Positions 12,000 through 30,770 are shown, counted from the first letter of the stretch. The stretch is 64,000 nucleotides of DNA from Enoplosus armatus (GCF_043641665.1 NC_092181.1:10943818-11007817); one strand, 5' to 3'. Program-made: numbers and translations. Notes: generated from the letters alone by a model not told the origin.

Positions 12000-14873
12000 A
12001 AGTTTCCCCGTTTCCAGTCTTAATCCAGGGCTGAGCCAAATGTCAAACTATTTCTTTAACATAAAGAAACTATTGGCGATTATGTATTTTTAAGTTTTCA
12101 CCCAAAGGCCCCAAAGACAGAAGGAAAGTCATTAGCTCTAAATATTTGTTATAAATATGTATGAAGAATGAAGAAAAAGCAAAATGGAGGGAAAAAGGCA
12201 GGAGTAACGTGCCAAGCACACACCCAGACCGGCGGGAGATGATTAAGAGGACAGAGAATAAAAGGCTCATAGAACAGCTCATACGCTCTGGAATTGCTAA
12301 ATGGTTTCTTCAACGTGTATGGTGTTTGTTAAACTTGTATAAACACTGTACAGATAGTCGGTCCAACATCTGCAGTAGTAAGTCTGTGATGACGCAACAC
12401 AGCCAAGCAGCAGACAGTAATCTCTTCCCAGAGACAATACACAGAGAGACGTGACCTTGCATGTCCCCATGACTCCAACTCTAAGAGCACACACAGTGCA
12501 TTAGTGCATGACCCTGGGGAGTTTCAAAGAAATCTCCCAGAACTTCCCGCATTAACCCCACCCCCACCCCCTTCTCTTTCAGTCCTCTCTGCCATCCTTC
12601 TGTCCCTTCCCCTGAACCCCCTCAGCAGATGGCACAAAGTAGTTTTTCCTCACTCACCATCCTTCCATTCCACTCTTCCTTCTTCCATGCTGTTCTTCCT
12701 CTGCCTTTGGACAGACAGGAAACTTTGACTCAACTTTTAAGAGAGAAGGGATGTGACACTCAGCACAATGTGCACTGCCATGATAAGAAGAAAAGCCACC
12801 TCCTCCTCTACGAACATTAAGACGACTTCTCTATAAGTTAGGACAGTCGACAAACAGTGACGCCCTGTTTCCTGGGATTCATCCAAATAGGGCTTTATCT
12901 TTGCAAAAATACATATGAAAGCAAAGAGCAGTGCCTATCTGAGAGGTAATGGATGGCCACTCTCTGTCTTGTTTGCTAAAATGTGTAAGACTAATGCATC
13001 CATCCTCTTTTTTAAATGTTAAAATCTGAGTACAGTGTAAAAGCTTGTGACTGTTTTCAAAATCGTGATCTGCTGCACCCAATTTCTTTCTAATCCCACA
13101 GATGTACAGTATGCACCTCACTTCTAATTATATTGTATTCCAAAAAAGGAGTTCAAAAGGAGTATCCTGTTTTGCTTCATTATACTTACCCTTATGAACC
13201 TTTATCACGGCCTTACAGCTTGACAATAACCAGTAAGAAATCTACACCAGTGCATAAACAGAGAATTATTGACAGCTTGAACTGGTTGTTTAGCTTGCTT
13301 AGCGTCTTGGCCTGCAATGAGAAGGAAGTTGAAGTTTTCTCTGTAGCAATTTATAATGACAGGAAGTTGCACACATACAGCAGGTGGTGATGAGGCAAGC
13401 CTTAATGTTGGTGCGATCCATTATGTTTTGGCCGTATGATTATCCAGAAGTATAATGGAAGAGATCTACTGGTCTATTCACACCAGTGCTTCCAAACATT
13501 ACTGATGTAAACAAATCTTTAGCATCATCGGAAAATATAACAACTTAGATTTAATTGTTATCTAGCGTTAATCCGTGTACTAACAGGCCTGTCACTTTTG
13601 GAATAATAGTGGAATTCAATCCTGTATTTCGAGTTTTGGTGGTGGGATAACCCCTTTTGTTCAAATGTGATCCTGGATTGAGCCTTTAATTACACTGTTC
13701 TTGCTTCTCATAACAACCATCTGCTCATAAGCTCAACGGACGTGACAAGAAAGCTCTCACTACTGCTCTAGACTAGAAATACATGCATGGTAAAGGCTCA
13801 AGGTTGATTTACTGAACGGAAAAACGCACGTACAAATGCAAACTCCCACATGACACACACATGCAATGTCACACACACTGCAGAGGTATTTAAGAACACG
13901 TGCAAGAAGACCTGCATACACATTCTATGTATTAGAAGATGATGTTTCCCTTTCAAACGCAGGTTTCTGCATGAGTCAGTGTTGAAACGCCTTTTTCACC
14001 GCTTGTGATGAGAAAATATGGCCCTGGCAGCATAGTGGTGGCCAGAAGGAAAAACAAACTTATTCTTTAAACCTGCACTTGGCAAGAGTTTTGTGGAAAT
14101 GTGCAGTCATTCCGTCAGCCTATAACACAAAGCAGGGACGCATCTCATTCCACGCCATCCCATAGTGATCTCCTCAATTCCTAGAAAGCCCTTGGAAAAA
14201 TAGGCATAAACTTGATGCAGTTAGCTGCAGGTTACACATGATGGTGGAGCCCAATAGTCAGAGCAGGAAAGGGAAGGGAAGGAAATGTGAAAAGATGTGT
14301 AAAAGATTTGAAAGCAAGCAGTCTTTTATCTGCCTTCATCTCTCCCTTTTCTTTCCTAATAATAACTTTATTTAAATGAAAAGTGCCCTGATTATCTGGC
14401 CATGGCACTGCTTGTTTAAGCTTTATGATGTTTCTTCAGCAAAGCTTTAAATCTCATCTGCGTGTTCATCTCTGCATCCGAGTTGACGAGATGTCAGTGG
14501 AGACACTGCGCTGCAGCCAGACCATTATTCCACCTGACTGCCAGCCCTCAGCTATAAGCAAAGCAAACAACAGCACCCCCGCATCACAACAACACAAGCG
14601 ATGGAGATGAGTATGAAAACAATGACATGGGTGATAATTGAAAAAGGTGCTGTCGTGCCGTATTGCATGCATGCCAGGACAAGAGAGCAATCATCTTCGC
14701 CTTCTAATTTTAGACTGTGTCGTGAGACCAAATACAGACAGACAGTGGCCCTTTCTTTGTGATATCAATCAAGTGCAACTGTTAGTGCTATAAAACAGAG
14801 ACCCCTGCTCTGCGTTGTGTCATATGCAACCAATAGGGCAGCATGAATTTAATGCAATTGAATTTTACATGTA

Positions 14874-14876
<3 letters not shown>

Positions 14877-14922
<46 letters not shown>
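14877..14922 (+). repeat. (GT)n microsatellite
   Basis: 46 bp of perfect GT repeat in pitpnc1 intron 1, about 600 bp from the pitpnc1 start exon. Confidence 0.97.
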
Positions 14923-14923
<1 letters not shown>

Positions 14924-15500
14924 GGAAAGAGGAACAGCGCTGAAACCACAACATTGCTATGGTCTTATAGTGTGACCTCTAGGGTGTTGATCGGTGAGGT
15001 CATGATGATACAGTATATTCTACCACCTAATCATACAAACTATCAATATCCATAACAGATTTGGTGAAAGTGTTTCATGGTGTGACACAGTGTGAAGTAG
15101 TATCTCGCTATCTCTCGCTATATTTAGGACTACTGAAGTTCCTTTTCCTACAGCGTGTGTGAGAGAGATCAAACAAAAAGTAGTGATTACACGTCAATTC
15201 GGGCTCAGCAGAATGGTTTTAAAAGGGCGCCACGGAGAAGTGTTAGACTTTGTAGTGACAGAGGAAAAGAAAGACAGGAAAGAGGGAACGAGTCTAAGTC
15301 TTCAGTGAAGTGCTTCAAGCTCATCTGAGTTGCCTTTCTAACACTTCATGTGACCTCCTCCTGCCGCATGTCTGGAACAGCAAACCCAGCGGTTTAGCTG
15401 TCAGAGTTGTCTTGAACAATACTGAACCTCAGTCGTGGTGAAAATGACACAAACACAAAGTGTAAAACGAAAAAGAAAAAACAAAGAGCACAAAACTCAC

Positions 15501-15548
15501 CTCTTCCACTGTGAGTGGCATGCATATCCTGTACTCCTTCAGCAACAT
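15501..15548 (-). CDS. pitpnc1: pitpnc1 coding exon 1 (cytoplasmic phosphatidylinositol transfer protein 1, N-terminus)
   Basis: Read on the minus strand, the ATG at 15548-15546 opens MLLKEYRICMPLTVEE, 16 codons. It then meets a GTGAGT donor (15500-15495) exactly in phase. This is the start of the class II PITP family: the PITPNC1 opening is MLLKEYRICMPLT, whereas PITP-alpha/beta begin MVLLKEYRV and PITPNM proteins MLIKEYHI. The family transfers phosphatidylinositol and phosphatidic acid between membranes in the cytosol. Only the first beta strand of the lipid-binding fold is in the window. Upstream the frame is open for about 50 codons before a stop, but the family start matches this ATG, which has A at -3. 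Order and orientation beside psmd12 and helz agree with human 17q24. A paralogue within class II cannot be excluded from 16 residues alone. Confidence 0.9.
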
Positions 15549-15860
15549 CTTCCCTCTCTGCGCGTCTGTTGTGTGTACTCTCAGTGTGTCAAACCAGCCA
15601 AGTAACTGTTCCCTCCGCCTGCCCGACGGGATGTGTGTAATATCTGGAGACGTGTCAGCGCATGTGGAAGGATGGTTAGCCCGGGTTATGAAATACTCCC
15701 CAAGTTACAGCTGAGTTCATCGGAACCAGCGGACACTCACTCCGGCCGGGAACGTGAGAGCAGAAATGAGCTCGGTTGAGGATTGCCCCCTCCTATCTCA
15801 CTGACGAGGCAAGCCTCTAGCAGGCAAGCGCCGAGCAGGACCGGAATACGTAGGGTTTGA
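15549..15860 (-). promoter_or_regulatory. pitpnc1: Probable pitpnc1 5' UTR and promoter region
   Basis: The block upstream of the pitpnc1 start is clearly richer in CpG than the AT-rich DNA around it, with CCGGCCGGGAACG, AAGCGCCGAGC and GACCGGAATACG at about 15740-15855. There is no TATA box that I can place. A CpG-type dispersed promoter with the 5' UTR inside this interval is inferred. The transcription start is not defined. Confidence 0.5.
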
Positions 15861-17279
15861 CGCTTCAAAATAAGAGTGCGAAGTTTGTCACGTTCGAAAA
15901 GAAAACACACTGCAGATATCCCTGTTATCCCTGTAGACTATTGATTTTGTCTGTTGCGGTCTTTACAATGTATTTCTTTCTAAAAAAAAAAAAAAAATAC
16001 ATCAAAATACTTCAATGCGACAGATTATTTCACCTGAAACTAGCCTGTATCCAAGGCTGGGTTACCAACTGAAGCTGGCAATGGCCCAAAAACTACATGT
16101 GTGATTTTAATTAGTTTCAAATTATTTAGGGAATTTGCACCACTCAAGTACAATATCAACTAAGGCAGGCCCTGCATCATTAGGTTGTTTCTTTTGTCTT
16201 TTTCGGAGCTTTATTATTTTTGGTTGATCAGAATCAGAATCAGAAATACTGATCCCCGGGGGGAAACTGTACAGTACCGATGCTCCCATTCAAGAGTAGA
16301 AAGTAGCATAAATTTTTATTTATAAAAAATAAGAAATTGAAATATATATTGTAAATATAAATATATTGTGCTCATATAGTGTGTTTCTCGATGAAGCTGT
16401 GTTTAACGAATGAGTAATTACCACAAACTAAACAAATTCATTTGTAACATTAAGTATTATTCCAGGACTTTCTTGGAATTTGGCAACAGGGTACGTGGTA
16501 TGTGGTATGTGTGGGGTCAGTAGGTGCTCAACAGCAAATCTTTGCCTCAGGGCCCCCTAGCAGGTCAATCCAGCCATTGCTTTATCCTAGAGGTCACCTT
16601 TGTTTATGATACTGCCCTTATTACATCTTGTTTCAAGATACTAGACACTATAAACTAAATTATTTCTAATGGAAACAAATAATCTCACCTCATGCTTTAC
16701 TTGCTGAAATAGGTTTTTAGGACTAAATAACAGACAGAAGAACTCACTTCATGAAGACATTTTGGAGAGTAGATGGTGAATGATATTTAACGCATTTGCT
16801 GTAACCGAGTTGCTCATGAATTTCACATCAATTTCTAAATAGCGTCTTCTCAGGAGTGATAAACAAACCAAGCATACTGTACATTGCATTTCCATCAGAG
16901 CTGGTCTACATAATCTCATTTATTATGATGTGGTTCAAAACAAACGTTAGCCTATAAATGTTATTACTCTATATATCTTAGGTATCCATACTGGCTGAAT
17001 ACCTCAGAAACATTCCTAGTGCTGTTAGACACATCTACATGTGGGCCATCTGGACCATAATAATGACTGAGTGCTCTGCAGATTAACAATTGCACTTTTT
17101 ACTGGGTATAGTGCATTCCCACTATCTCAGTCCTAGTGTAATTACTAACTAGCTTTTTTAGTCCTTCTTCAAAAAGACCAATAGGTTGAAAATATTTGAC
17201 CGGATGTGACATTGCTTTAAGCACACGGGTCTATTCTGGACACGGCTACGAGTAAATGTCCAGACTACTATTAAAGAAA
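15861..17279. other. Intergenic, pitpnc1 to psmd12
   Basis: AT-rich sequence with no supported gene. It includes a LINE-tail-like repeat (16225-16385). The rest holds nothing I recognise. Confidence 0.5.
16225..16385 (+). repeat. Fish retroposon 3' tail (CAGAATCAGAAATACT...GATCCCC)
   Basis: TCAGAATCAGAATCAGAAAT followed by ACTGATCCCCGGGGGGAAA, then an AT-rich tail with AAATTGAAATATATATTG, is the familiar 3' end of a fish non-LTR retroposon. The body is missing, as usual for 5'-truncated copies. Confidence 0.65.
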
Positions 17280-17640
17280 AGATGTGCATCTTGAAGCGGT
17301 GTTGCGTGGAACCGCCCTCCCCCATAGTTTCACATTTTAAGGTTGTCGTCTTCAAAGTTAGGAGGACGAATCGAGTCCTTGAGTCGGAGGAAGAGGAGGC
17401 TCTCTCTGCTTTCTCCGGTCCTTCTTCAACTTGTGAAAGCAGCTTGCAGAGGCATCGGAAAATTTAAGCGGTTAACAGCAGCCCCCGGCCCCCCTTTCCT
17501 CTGCGAGGCCCGCTGAAATACGACGCGGCACTCGGTGGAAACATCGGCTGACACAACCACAGCTCAGGAAACATCAGCTCACTGCCGCGCACTCCCCCCC
17601 TGCATCTGTCCCCAACCTCTTCCTTTCGGTCTCACATATG
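17280..17640. promoter_or_regulatory. GC/CpG-rich intergenic block, possible promoter
   Basis: A 360-bp island of higher GC and CpG content stands out from its AT-rich flanks, with GCGAGGCCCGCTGAAATACG, ACGCGGCACTCGGTGG and GGACGAATCGAGTCC. It lies about 1.6 kb upstream of pitpnc1 (minus) and 5.6 kb upstream of psmd12 (plus). The 61-codon frame at 17282-17467 and the 108-codon frame starting at 17535 resemble nothing I know. An alternative first exon or an unannotated non-coding transcript start is possible but unproven. Confidence 0.3.
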
Positions 17641-17738
17641 CACACAGTCACAGTTCACCTCAGGGCTATGAAAGTAAAGAGCAATGCTTTCTTTACAACC
17701 AGTGTGACGACAAAGTGCAGGCAGCACAGGATCATTTG

Positions 17739-18575
17739 GGCCCTGTTCAGACCTGGTATCAACATGCGTCCCGGGTGATCGGTCACAAGTGGACAGCTCC
17801 AAGTACGTCACACCTGGCATTAACATGCGTCTCCACATGCGTCTCGAGTGACCAATTATGATCGGATCTCACTTCCCCACTCGATATGCAAATAAACACG
17901 GTCATAACTTGTGTTTGCAAAGACCAAATACGTTGGGGGGTGGGGGTTAACCTGAATCTGATGTATTTACTGTTTATCAGACCACAAATGAGACAAGAAT
18001 TAGGTTGGAAAAACAATAACTTAATATGCCGCCAGAGCGGAATGTTTCTTGGGGCCGTGCCTCACTGATCACTGTACAAAAACACAACTTTGTAACTTTA
18101 TTTACTGGTTCTGGTGAAACTTAATCGTGTTTTATGGAGAAATATTTTGTTTACCATCTGATGTCCTCCGGCTGCTCTGCCTCAACTCTTTGTGATTTAG
18201 GGAGTTTACTGATGGTCAGATAGCCTTAACGTTACTTGTTGCTAAAGTGTAGCTGCCGTTAGCTTATTTCCTCAGTTAATCATGCGGCTAGCAGTCTATT
18301 AGCTGTATAGCTTGAATAGCTTTAGTAAACATCATCCTCCACGTGGTCAAAAGCTCCGGTGCTAGCGGTGTAAACACCAACACTCTCCCGGTGTTCCTAG
18401 CTCACAGTCCGGGCAGCGGAGCGCTAGCAGCACGGCTAACTAACTAACAGCTGCTACAGCTAGCGTTTACTTTAACAAGTAATGCGTCTTTGGTGCATTC
18501 ACGCCTGATATTAGAGCTGTCCACTTGTGATCGGATCACCCAGGACGCATGTTAATAGCAGGTCTGAACAGGGCC
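17739..18575. mobile_element. 837-bp MITE, Harbinger-like
   Basis: Terminal inverted repeats open GGCCCTGTTCAGACCTGGTA on the left (17739) and are matched in reverse complement by CAGGTCTGAACAGGGCC on the right (ending 18575). Similarity continues inward through AACATGCGTCC, GTGATC and CACAAGTGGACAGCTC. The copy is flanked by TTG on both sides (17736-17738 and 18576-18578), a 3-bp duplication as expected for PIF/Harbinger-type elements. There is no transposase. The interior holds a cluster of GCTAGC/GTTAGC motifs (18230-18480). The superfamily rests only on the 3-bp duplication. Confidence 0.78.
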
Positions 18576-18578
18576 TTG

Positions 18579-21365
18579 GACAGTGACACACTTTATGTTC
18601 GTTTGGCTCCTCTCATGCACATTGGATTTGAAATGAAACACTTGTGAAGTTAAAGTGCTGAGTTTCAGTTTTGGAGGTGTTTGAGGGTGTTCACATATTG
18701 GGTGAACAGTGTCCTTTTGATACATACCATTTTCTGTGGTCAAACTGTGAAATGTGTCTGACTAGTCAACAAGCCAAGTCAGTCACCTGACCTCAGTCCC
18801 ACTAAGCATGCATTTCACATGCTGAAGATCAGACAGAGGCAAGCAGGAAGTGATGATGAATCCAGTAGGCCTACAGAGCCCCTCTAAGGAAGACAGTAAT
18901 TGTGTCTACTGACGTCTTGTTGGCATTCAGCTCATCATTGAATACAAAGGATTTGCAAGCAAATGTTAAATATCATGACTTTTGGTTTATAATTGGGCCG
19001 TTAGAATAGGCCGACTATGTAAACTGGGGAGAAATCTGTGGTTTATTTGATGTGGATGTATCAGCCATGTAATCAGGCTTAAGATGCACTTTAACGCTAT
19101 ATGTTTCATTTCAAATCCACTAAGCCATGCAATGTAGAGTACAGGGGCACTACAGCAGAAACATGTATGCCACTGCACATCATTTAGTCACCTCAAGGTG
19201 AAGCAGACAAATGAAAAAGATATCTGCTGAGGTTTTTGTCCCTACCTTTTTCCCGGCTGCTGTTCTCAGGTCCTGGTCTGAAGTAATATGCTTTTCAGCT
19301 GTTTGGAGTTTTCTGTGGTGTGGGATTTCCCCTGGTAAACGAGGGCTTAAGTGTGTGACACTGATATTACTGTCCAAGCATAAAAATAAATGCTAGGCCA
19401 AAAGTGTACTTAAAAGCACATCTGAGTGACAAGTGAGATAAGCCTGTATCTGTGAAGACAGCACTCTTATGAATAAAATGAGTCACACTTACTCCTTTTG
19501 AGTCCTGCTTGTCTTGACAAAAATAGAGAGAGCAATGTCAACACATTAATAAACAGTCACTTTTAATTAAGGTAGGAGTTGCATTGCTGGTCTTATTGAC
19601 ACCTGTGAGTTATTTTCCTTCTTCTCAGCAAAATTCACGCTCATAATTCTGTATTGAAGATGCTGACAAACAGTATTTTGCGCTGTCAGCAGGCATTCAG
19701 CTTTTCCTTCAGAAATATATTCATGCAGGGTGGCAAACCCTCTGAAACAGCATTTAAATTTAAACTCTCCACATAATCCCCAAACTAATGTGCAAGCAGC
19801 TCCTTAAAGCAGGGTCACCACCACCACCATTTACTGAGACTCTGGGATATATTACTTCCTCTTACATGTAGAAATAATTTACAGAGTCATTAAATGAATA
19901 GAATATGCAACAGAAATCAAATGTCTCTGCAGATTTGACTAGCTGTTCGGATTTGTCCGTAACGTCGTTAATATTGGTTACAGACAGTAAAGTTATCGGT
20001 TAAATTTGAGATTAAAGGAGGTTGTTCTCTGCGTGTCTTAAACACAGGTACAACCTTTACTTCATGCATTTCCTCAGGCAAACTGTTGTACAGCCCTGAT
20101 TGATTCGTCCTATTAACGGCACATCAGTCTTATATTAAAGTTTTCCCATTTGTGTTCTTGTAAATGGTCTACCCTTGCGTATAGCAGCCCATTAGATGGC
20201 ATCATGAATTAAATAAGTCACATTCACAATGAAATCATTTACATAATAGCACTCCAGAAAACTATCCCTATTGCCACATATTGTAGACTTCAGGAAGATA
20301 CAAGAAGTAATGTAACCAAATCATCCAAATTAAATGTATTCACTCATTTGGCTTCAAAACAATTAAGGCATATGGAAACGATAAACCTGACGAGTCACAA
20401 GTGCTTGTTTGTATATGGGCTAACAGGTGCAATATAAAGGTATGATTGAGTTATCTTGTCATATACAGTACTGTTTACATAGAGAGACTACCATATGTTG
20501 TACAAGACCACATCAAATTACTTCTGTGATTGTACAGTAAAGGGTCTCGGTAGAATACTATGCACACTGCACTTTTCAGTGCTATTTGTGTGGCACATGT
20601 ATGCTGTTTTCTTTTTAATTTGATAATCAAGTGAGTAGTCAATAGTTACAGTTTCATTGTAAAAGGTTGAACTACACTGCAGATTTGGATGAGGGGACAA
20701 AAGGGGAAAACCTGAGCAGCCGTGAGGTCCTTGGACGTTATCAGTATGACAAAGACATCTTATGATATACAATTGTCTGTGAGGTTTATAGACATGTCTT
20801 AGATAAGACAGATTACCTTAGCCACCAAGACGTGATGATAGCTTGGTGTGCAATCACACAACATTTTCATGTATTTTTCTCTGATGGATAACACAAGGAA
20901 CAGCTTTTTAAAATACCAGGCCTGTATTTCATTTCTGATAGTCCGAAGCTTAAGGGCCATGGGGCAGTGATGGGCTCTCATGTGAGTAGTATCTCAGAAC
21001 CAACTAACCATGATCCAGTGATGACCTAACTATTTCAATAAGGTCTGTGTTGATTAGAAAGGGGATTAGATCTTGATGTCATCTGAACTGCTGTGTTGCG
21101 TCAGTAATACCAAACAAATCTGTAAGCTCTGAAATACCCAAACAGGCCTACCTCTGTCCCACTTTTTTGCAGAGATTTGCATTGCATTTAACTAGGTGAA
21201 ACATTAGCAGGGGAAACATTCGGTTTTTATTTTGCTGTGTTGCGAGTGATGAACTGTCTACATCAATAAATCAAGGCTTTATCAGGATCTCAAAAACATG
21301 TTTGATCTTGGCCCTGGCACTGCGCAGCCTGTTATTGTCATCAATGGTATTGAGGAAGATAATAT

Positions 21366-21404
<39 letters not shown>

Positions 21405-22984
21405 CCATTTGAGGCTTCAATTTGTCCTTTTCAGCTGAGCTCTTCCTGATGTTTTTTGAAGTCTGAAAAGTGTGCTCAAAGCACTAAGAATATTTTTATA
21501 CCTCTGCAATTAGAGTTCTTGCTCCATATTAGACCTTCCTCTCAGTGGATCTGAGTCATGTTCAGGTTATCAGGCCTCCAAGGTCTATGCTGAGCCTGCA
21601 CTGGGATCAAACTGATTTTAGCTCAGGGCTTAGGGGCTTTCTCTGCCACGAGCAGGAAAATCACTGACCCATATTAGCTTTATTTATGGGGGCACTGGAG
21701 CCTTTCAAAGCAGTGAACTGTATGAAGACAGGAATGCACAATGCAGACATTCAAGGGACACCTACTGGTGGACTATCATCATTGCATTCTGTGTTCATTC
21801 ACATGATCATGTCCATTCACAAAGTTGTTCATTCATTCTGACCATTCGATTGATGAGTGCAGGACAAGTGTTGCACTTTCAAAATTAGTTTATGTAATTA
21901 TTTTCATCATCCTTTTTTTATTGCCATTCTCCTCCACCTTCATCATCACCACCACCATCAGTGTCAACATGACTCTAATATTTGGGTTTTGATTCTATTG
22001 GAGTTATATGTGTGAACTCAAAGCTCTCAACTCAATTTGACATAAAGCATCCACCAAATGACATACGAACATCCTCTTTGGCCCGATCATCACAATCGTC
22101 GTTATCATCATCACTAAGATTAATTTAAATTTAAAATTCAACTCCCTGGTTGTGTTTGTCTTTTTTCTTTGTCTCTTCATTCATTCAGGACATTCCCTGT
22201 CAAGTGAATCCCTGTTCCCTAAATCTTTATAAATCTGTCAGGATTTTTTTGTTGTTGCCTGGTTTGTATTTTTCTCATTCATTCATCAAAGCCTTTCACC
22301 ATTTTTGTCATTATATATGCTTGCAAATACAACAATTATGTCAAAGAGAATCGAGTGTCCCTCTTGAAGAATAAAAAGGTACCTGTTCAGCTAAATGTAG
22401 ACTCATTTAGTTTGGCACTGAACTTCAAAAAAATCCTGATTTTAAGATAGCACATCCTCCTGTCTGAATAGAAGGATTAAAGTAGCTCCATAGAGAGGGG
22501 TGCCAAAAGTTAAGTCCAGTTGAGACAATTTAGAAATGACATGAAATTGGATGTGTAAAAATGTGAATTCACTTCAACCAAACAAATTCAACCAGTCATT
22601 ATGTGTCATCATTATAGGGCATCCACTACATACATGTAATACAACCTATATAACTATGGTAAAATCAGAAGTATCACCAGTATTCTCCCTCTTAAAGCCA
22701 CAGAAAATAAGGTGGTTTCGATTTCATGCAATAGGCTACCAAAAAGGAACTTATATTGTATCTATATTATTCACATACCATTTACTTCAGACTATGATAA
22801 AGTTTATTTATTTATTTGTAGAATGCTGCAGCTCTCAATGAACGACATTAGTTATGTGGTTTTCAATGGTTTTGTTTGTGTACCTGCATAGAGAGTTTTC
22901 TTATTAAGAAAAATGTATAAGTAGACTGCCCAGCAGAGTCACAGCAAAGAAACCTTTGGTCATAGCTAAAATTAGACTTTTTTA
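18579..22984. other. Intergenic upstream of psmd12
   Basis: About 4.4 kb with no supported exon on either strand. It contains a GAT triplet tract (21366-21404) and otherwise AT-rich sequence. Conserved non-coding elements may exist but cannot be judged without alignment. Confidence 0.5.
21366..21404 (+). repeat. (GAT)n trinucleotide microsatellite
   Basis: About 12 perfect GAT/ATG triplets, intergenic. Confidence 0.96.
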
Positions 22985-23179
22985 ACGCCTGCCTGAAATA
23001 TTCCGTGGGGGAGGGGGTCCTCACTGGGTCCTTCAGGCGCCTTGGACAGCCGTTTGGCGCTCTCCTCTGATTGGTCACCTTCCCCTTTCGTTCATTTGAC
23101 AAGCAAAATAGTGCTAGGCTGAGTTTGGTCACAAGAAAAGAAAAGCATCGTACATTATCTTAACCTTGATACCGCAAAG
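22985..23179 (+). promoter_or_regulatory. psmd12: psmd12 core promoter and 5' UTR
   Basis: The 195 bp before the psmd12 ATG carry TTTGGCGC (23053-23060), a perfect E2F-type octamer. A reverse CCAAT box GATTGGTCA follows 9 bp later (23069-23077). No TATA box is placed. A housekeeping-type promoter fits a proteasome subunit. The exact start site is not defined. Confidence 0.55.
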
Positions 23180-29299
<6,120 letters not shown>

Positions 29300-29700
29300 A
29301 ACAAGAACATAGTGCTTTATTTTATGTTTTGATTCATAATTGTTTGTGTTTTGTTTTTTTTCCTTCTGTGGGAACGTTTTTGAATATACAGTATATTGGT
29401 GGACTGTGAATGCTGCGTTCTTCCAATGTCATATAACTGGAGATAAATCTGCAGCACATGCACTGCACCCCAACCCAACTTTGTTCATTTTTTTTACTGT
29501 CCAGAAAACATTAACAATAAACACATAAGCACCCCCCCCCCCCCCCCCCCCCGCATCCCTCTGTTGGTGTCATGAAAGATATGTTTCCCATTGCAGTTTA
29601 ATGCATTGTATACATTAGTTGCTGTATGAAAACTCTTTTAAATGTATACTTTGCAATGTAAACAATAAACTCCTCACATTTGGTTAACAGTTGTAAGTAG
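29300..29700 (+). terminator. psmd12: psmd12 3' UTR with two AATAAA poly(A) signals
   Basis: AATAAA occurs at 29516-29521 and again at 29664-29669. The first is followed within 10 bp by a C21 run (29532-29552). Cleavage after either signal would give a 3' UTR of about 240 or 390 bases. Which one is used cannot be told from sequence. Confidence 0.65.
29532..29552 (+). repeat. C21 homopolymer
   Basis: Twenty-one C residues just after the proximal psmd12 poly(A) signal. Confidence 0.95.
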
Positions 29701-30554
29701 GTTTTGTATAGCATTTAAACTGACTGGTGTACATTCTAATATGACAAGTGTTGTGGTTCTTGTAAACGCAATATAGAAATGCAGTAATGTGAAACTTGTT
29801 TTGGTTAGAAGAAAGGCGTCAGAATGGTACTGCTCTGGCGTCACTTAGTGTATCAGATTGCTGTTAAGCCACATATAGAAAATCTTCCCTTTCAGTTTCA
29901 TTCAACTGAAACTGACTTGCTGAATCATTATTTGTCAAGCCCATTCAAGAGTTTTGCAAGTTACAATCCGATATTATTTAATTTAACAATATTGAGAACC
30001 AAATTTTAGTTAACTAAATTGACGCTTCTACTCAAATTCTGTTACTGATCATAACGTATGTTACCCATCTGGTCATGTTAGTTTAATTTTCATGATATGG
30101 AAAAGAAATCTTTTGATCATTTGGTTAACTTCATGAAGTGTTCCACTTCTATTTTGGTGACAGGATAACAGTCAAACAACAATATTGGCAAAAAGAGGAG
30201 ACAATCACAAATTAGCACCTTGGGGGCCTTTAAACTCACATTGATTTTATTTTGTTGTTGAACTCTTTCGTTGTCCTCCTTCCATCTTAGAAATGCTCCC
30301 GCTATCGAACTATTGGTCAAAGTTTAAAGGTTTAAAACACTGGAACAACAAGTCTACTGCAGTTTTACAGCAACATAGTGAGACACTGACTTTTCTTGTA
30401 ATATTGGTGCAATGGATTACAGCCATGATTTAAGATTTTAAAGATCTCAGCCCTGTCTCTCTTTTATACCAGTTAATTAGGTATTAAGGAGTGCCTACTC
30501 ATACTTCCATTCAGGACATGAGTTGTCACTGAGAATGAAAATTATGTGAATGGC

Positions 30555-30770
30555 TTTTACAGTCACCAAATCTCGACCCAGTGCAACATCTATGGAAGTT
30601 AGCCAGCGCTCTACACCACCTTTATCAAAACACCAAATGAGGGAATATTTTTTGGAAGATGGACAATCATCCCTGCAGTAGAGTAGTAGAGAGCCACAGG
30701 CTTTTAAAATTCATATCTATTTACCTCACAACTTACCCTTTAATTTGGTGCCCATCTGCACATTTACACT
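30555..30770 (+). pseudogene. Decayed Tc1/mariner-type transposase 3' fragment
   Basis: Bases 30563-30601 read SPNLDPVQHLWKL, a degenerate form of the [11 protein letters not shown] block around the third catalytic residue of Tc1/mariner transposases. The Glu position is Gln here. Downstream DNA (ATCAAAACACCAAATGAGGG, CATCCCTGCAGTAGAG) matches a repeat seen widely in fish, but the frame soon breaks with stops. No terminal repeat was found. This is a very old remnant. Confidence 0.6.

Larger units (their letters stand above)
851..15500 (-). other. pitpnc1: pitpnc1 intron 1 (3' part beyond window)
   Basis: About 14.6 kb without any recognisable exon. The donor of this intron is at 15499-15500 on the minus strand and the acceptor lies beyond the left edge. 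I looked for the next PITP exon, which should encode a YKIGQLYMI-like block, and did not see it. The stretch holds dispersed repeats near 2915-3360 and 11280-11573, a LINE-tail-like scrap near 8561-8615, and CA/GT tracts at 8068-8124, 9319-9352, 10458-10486 and 14877-14922. C runs occur at 1819-1832 and 11983-11999. The remainder is AT-rich and carries nothing I recognise. Confidence 0.7.
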
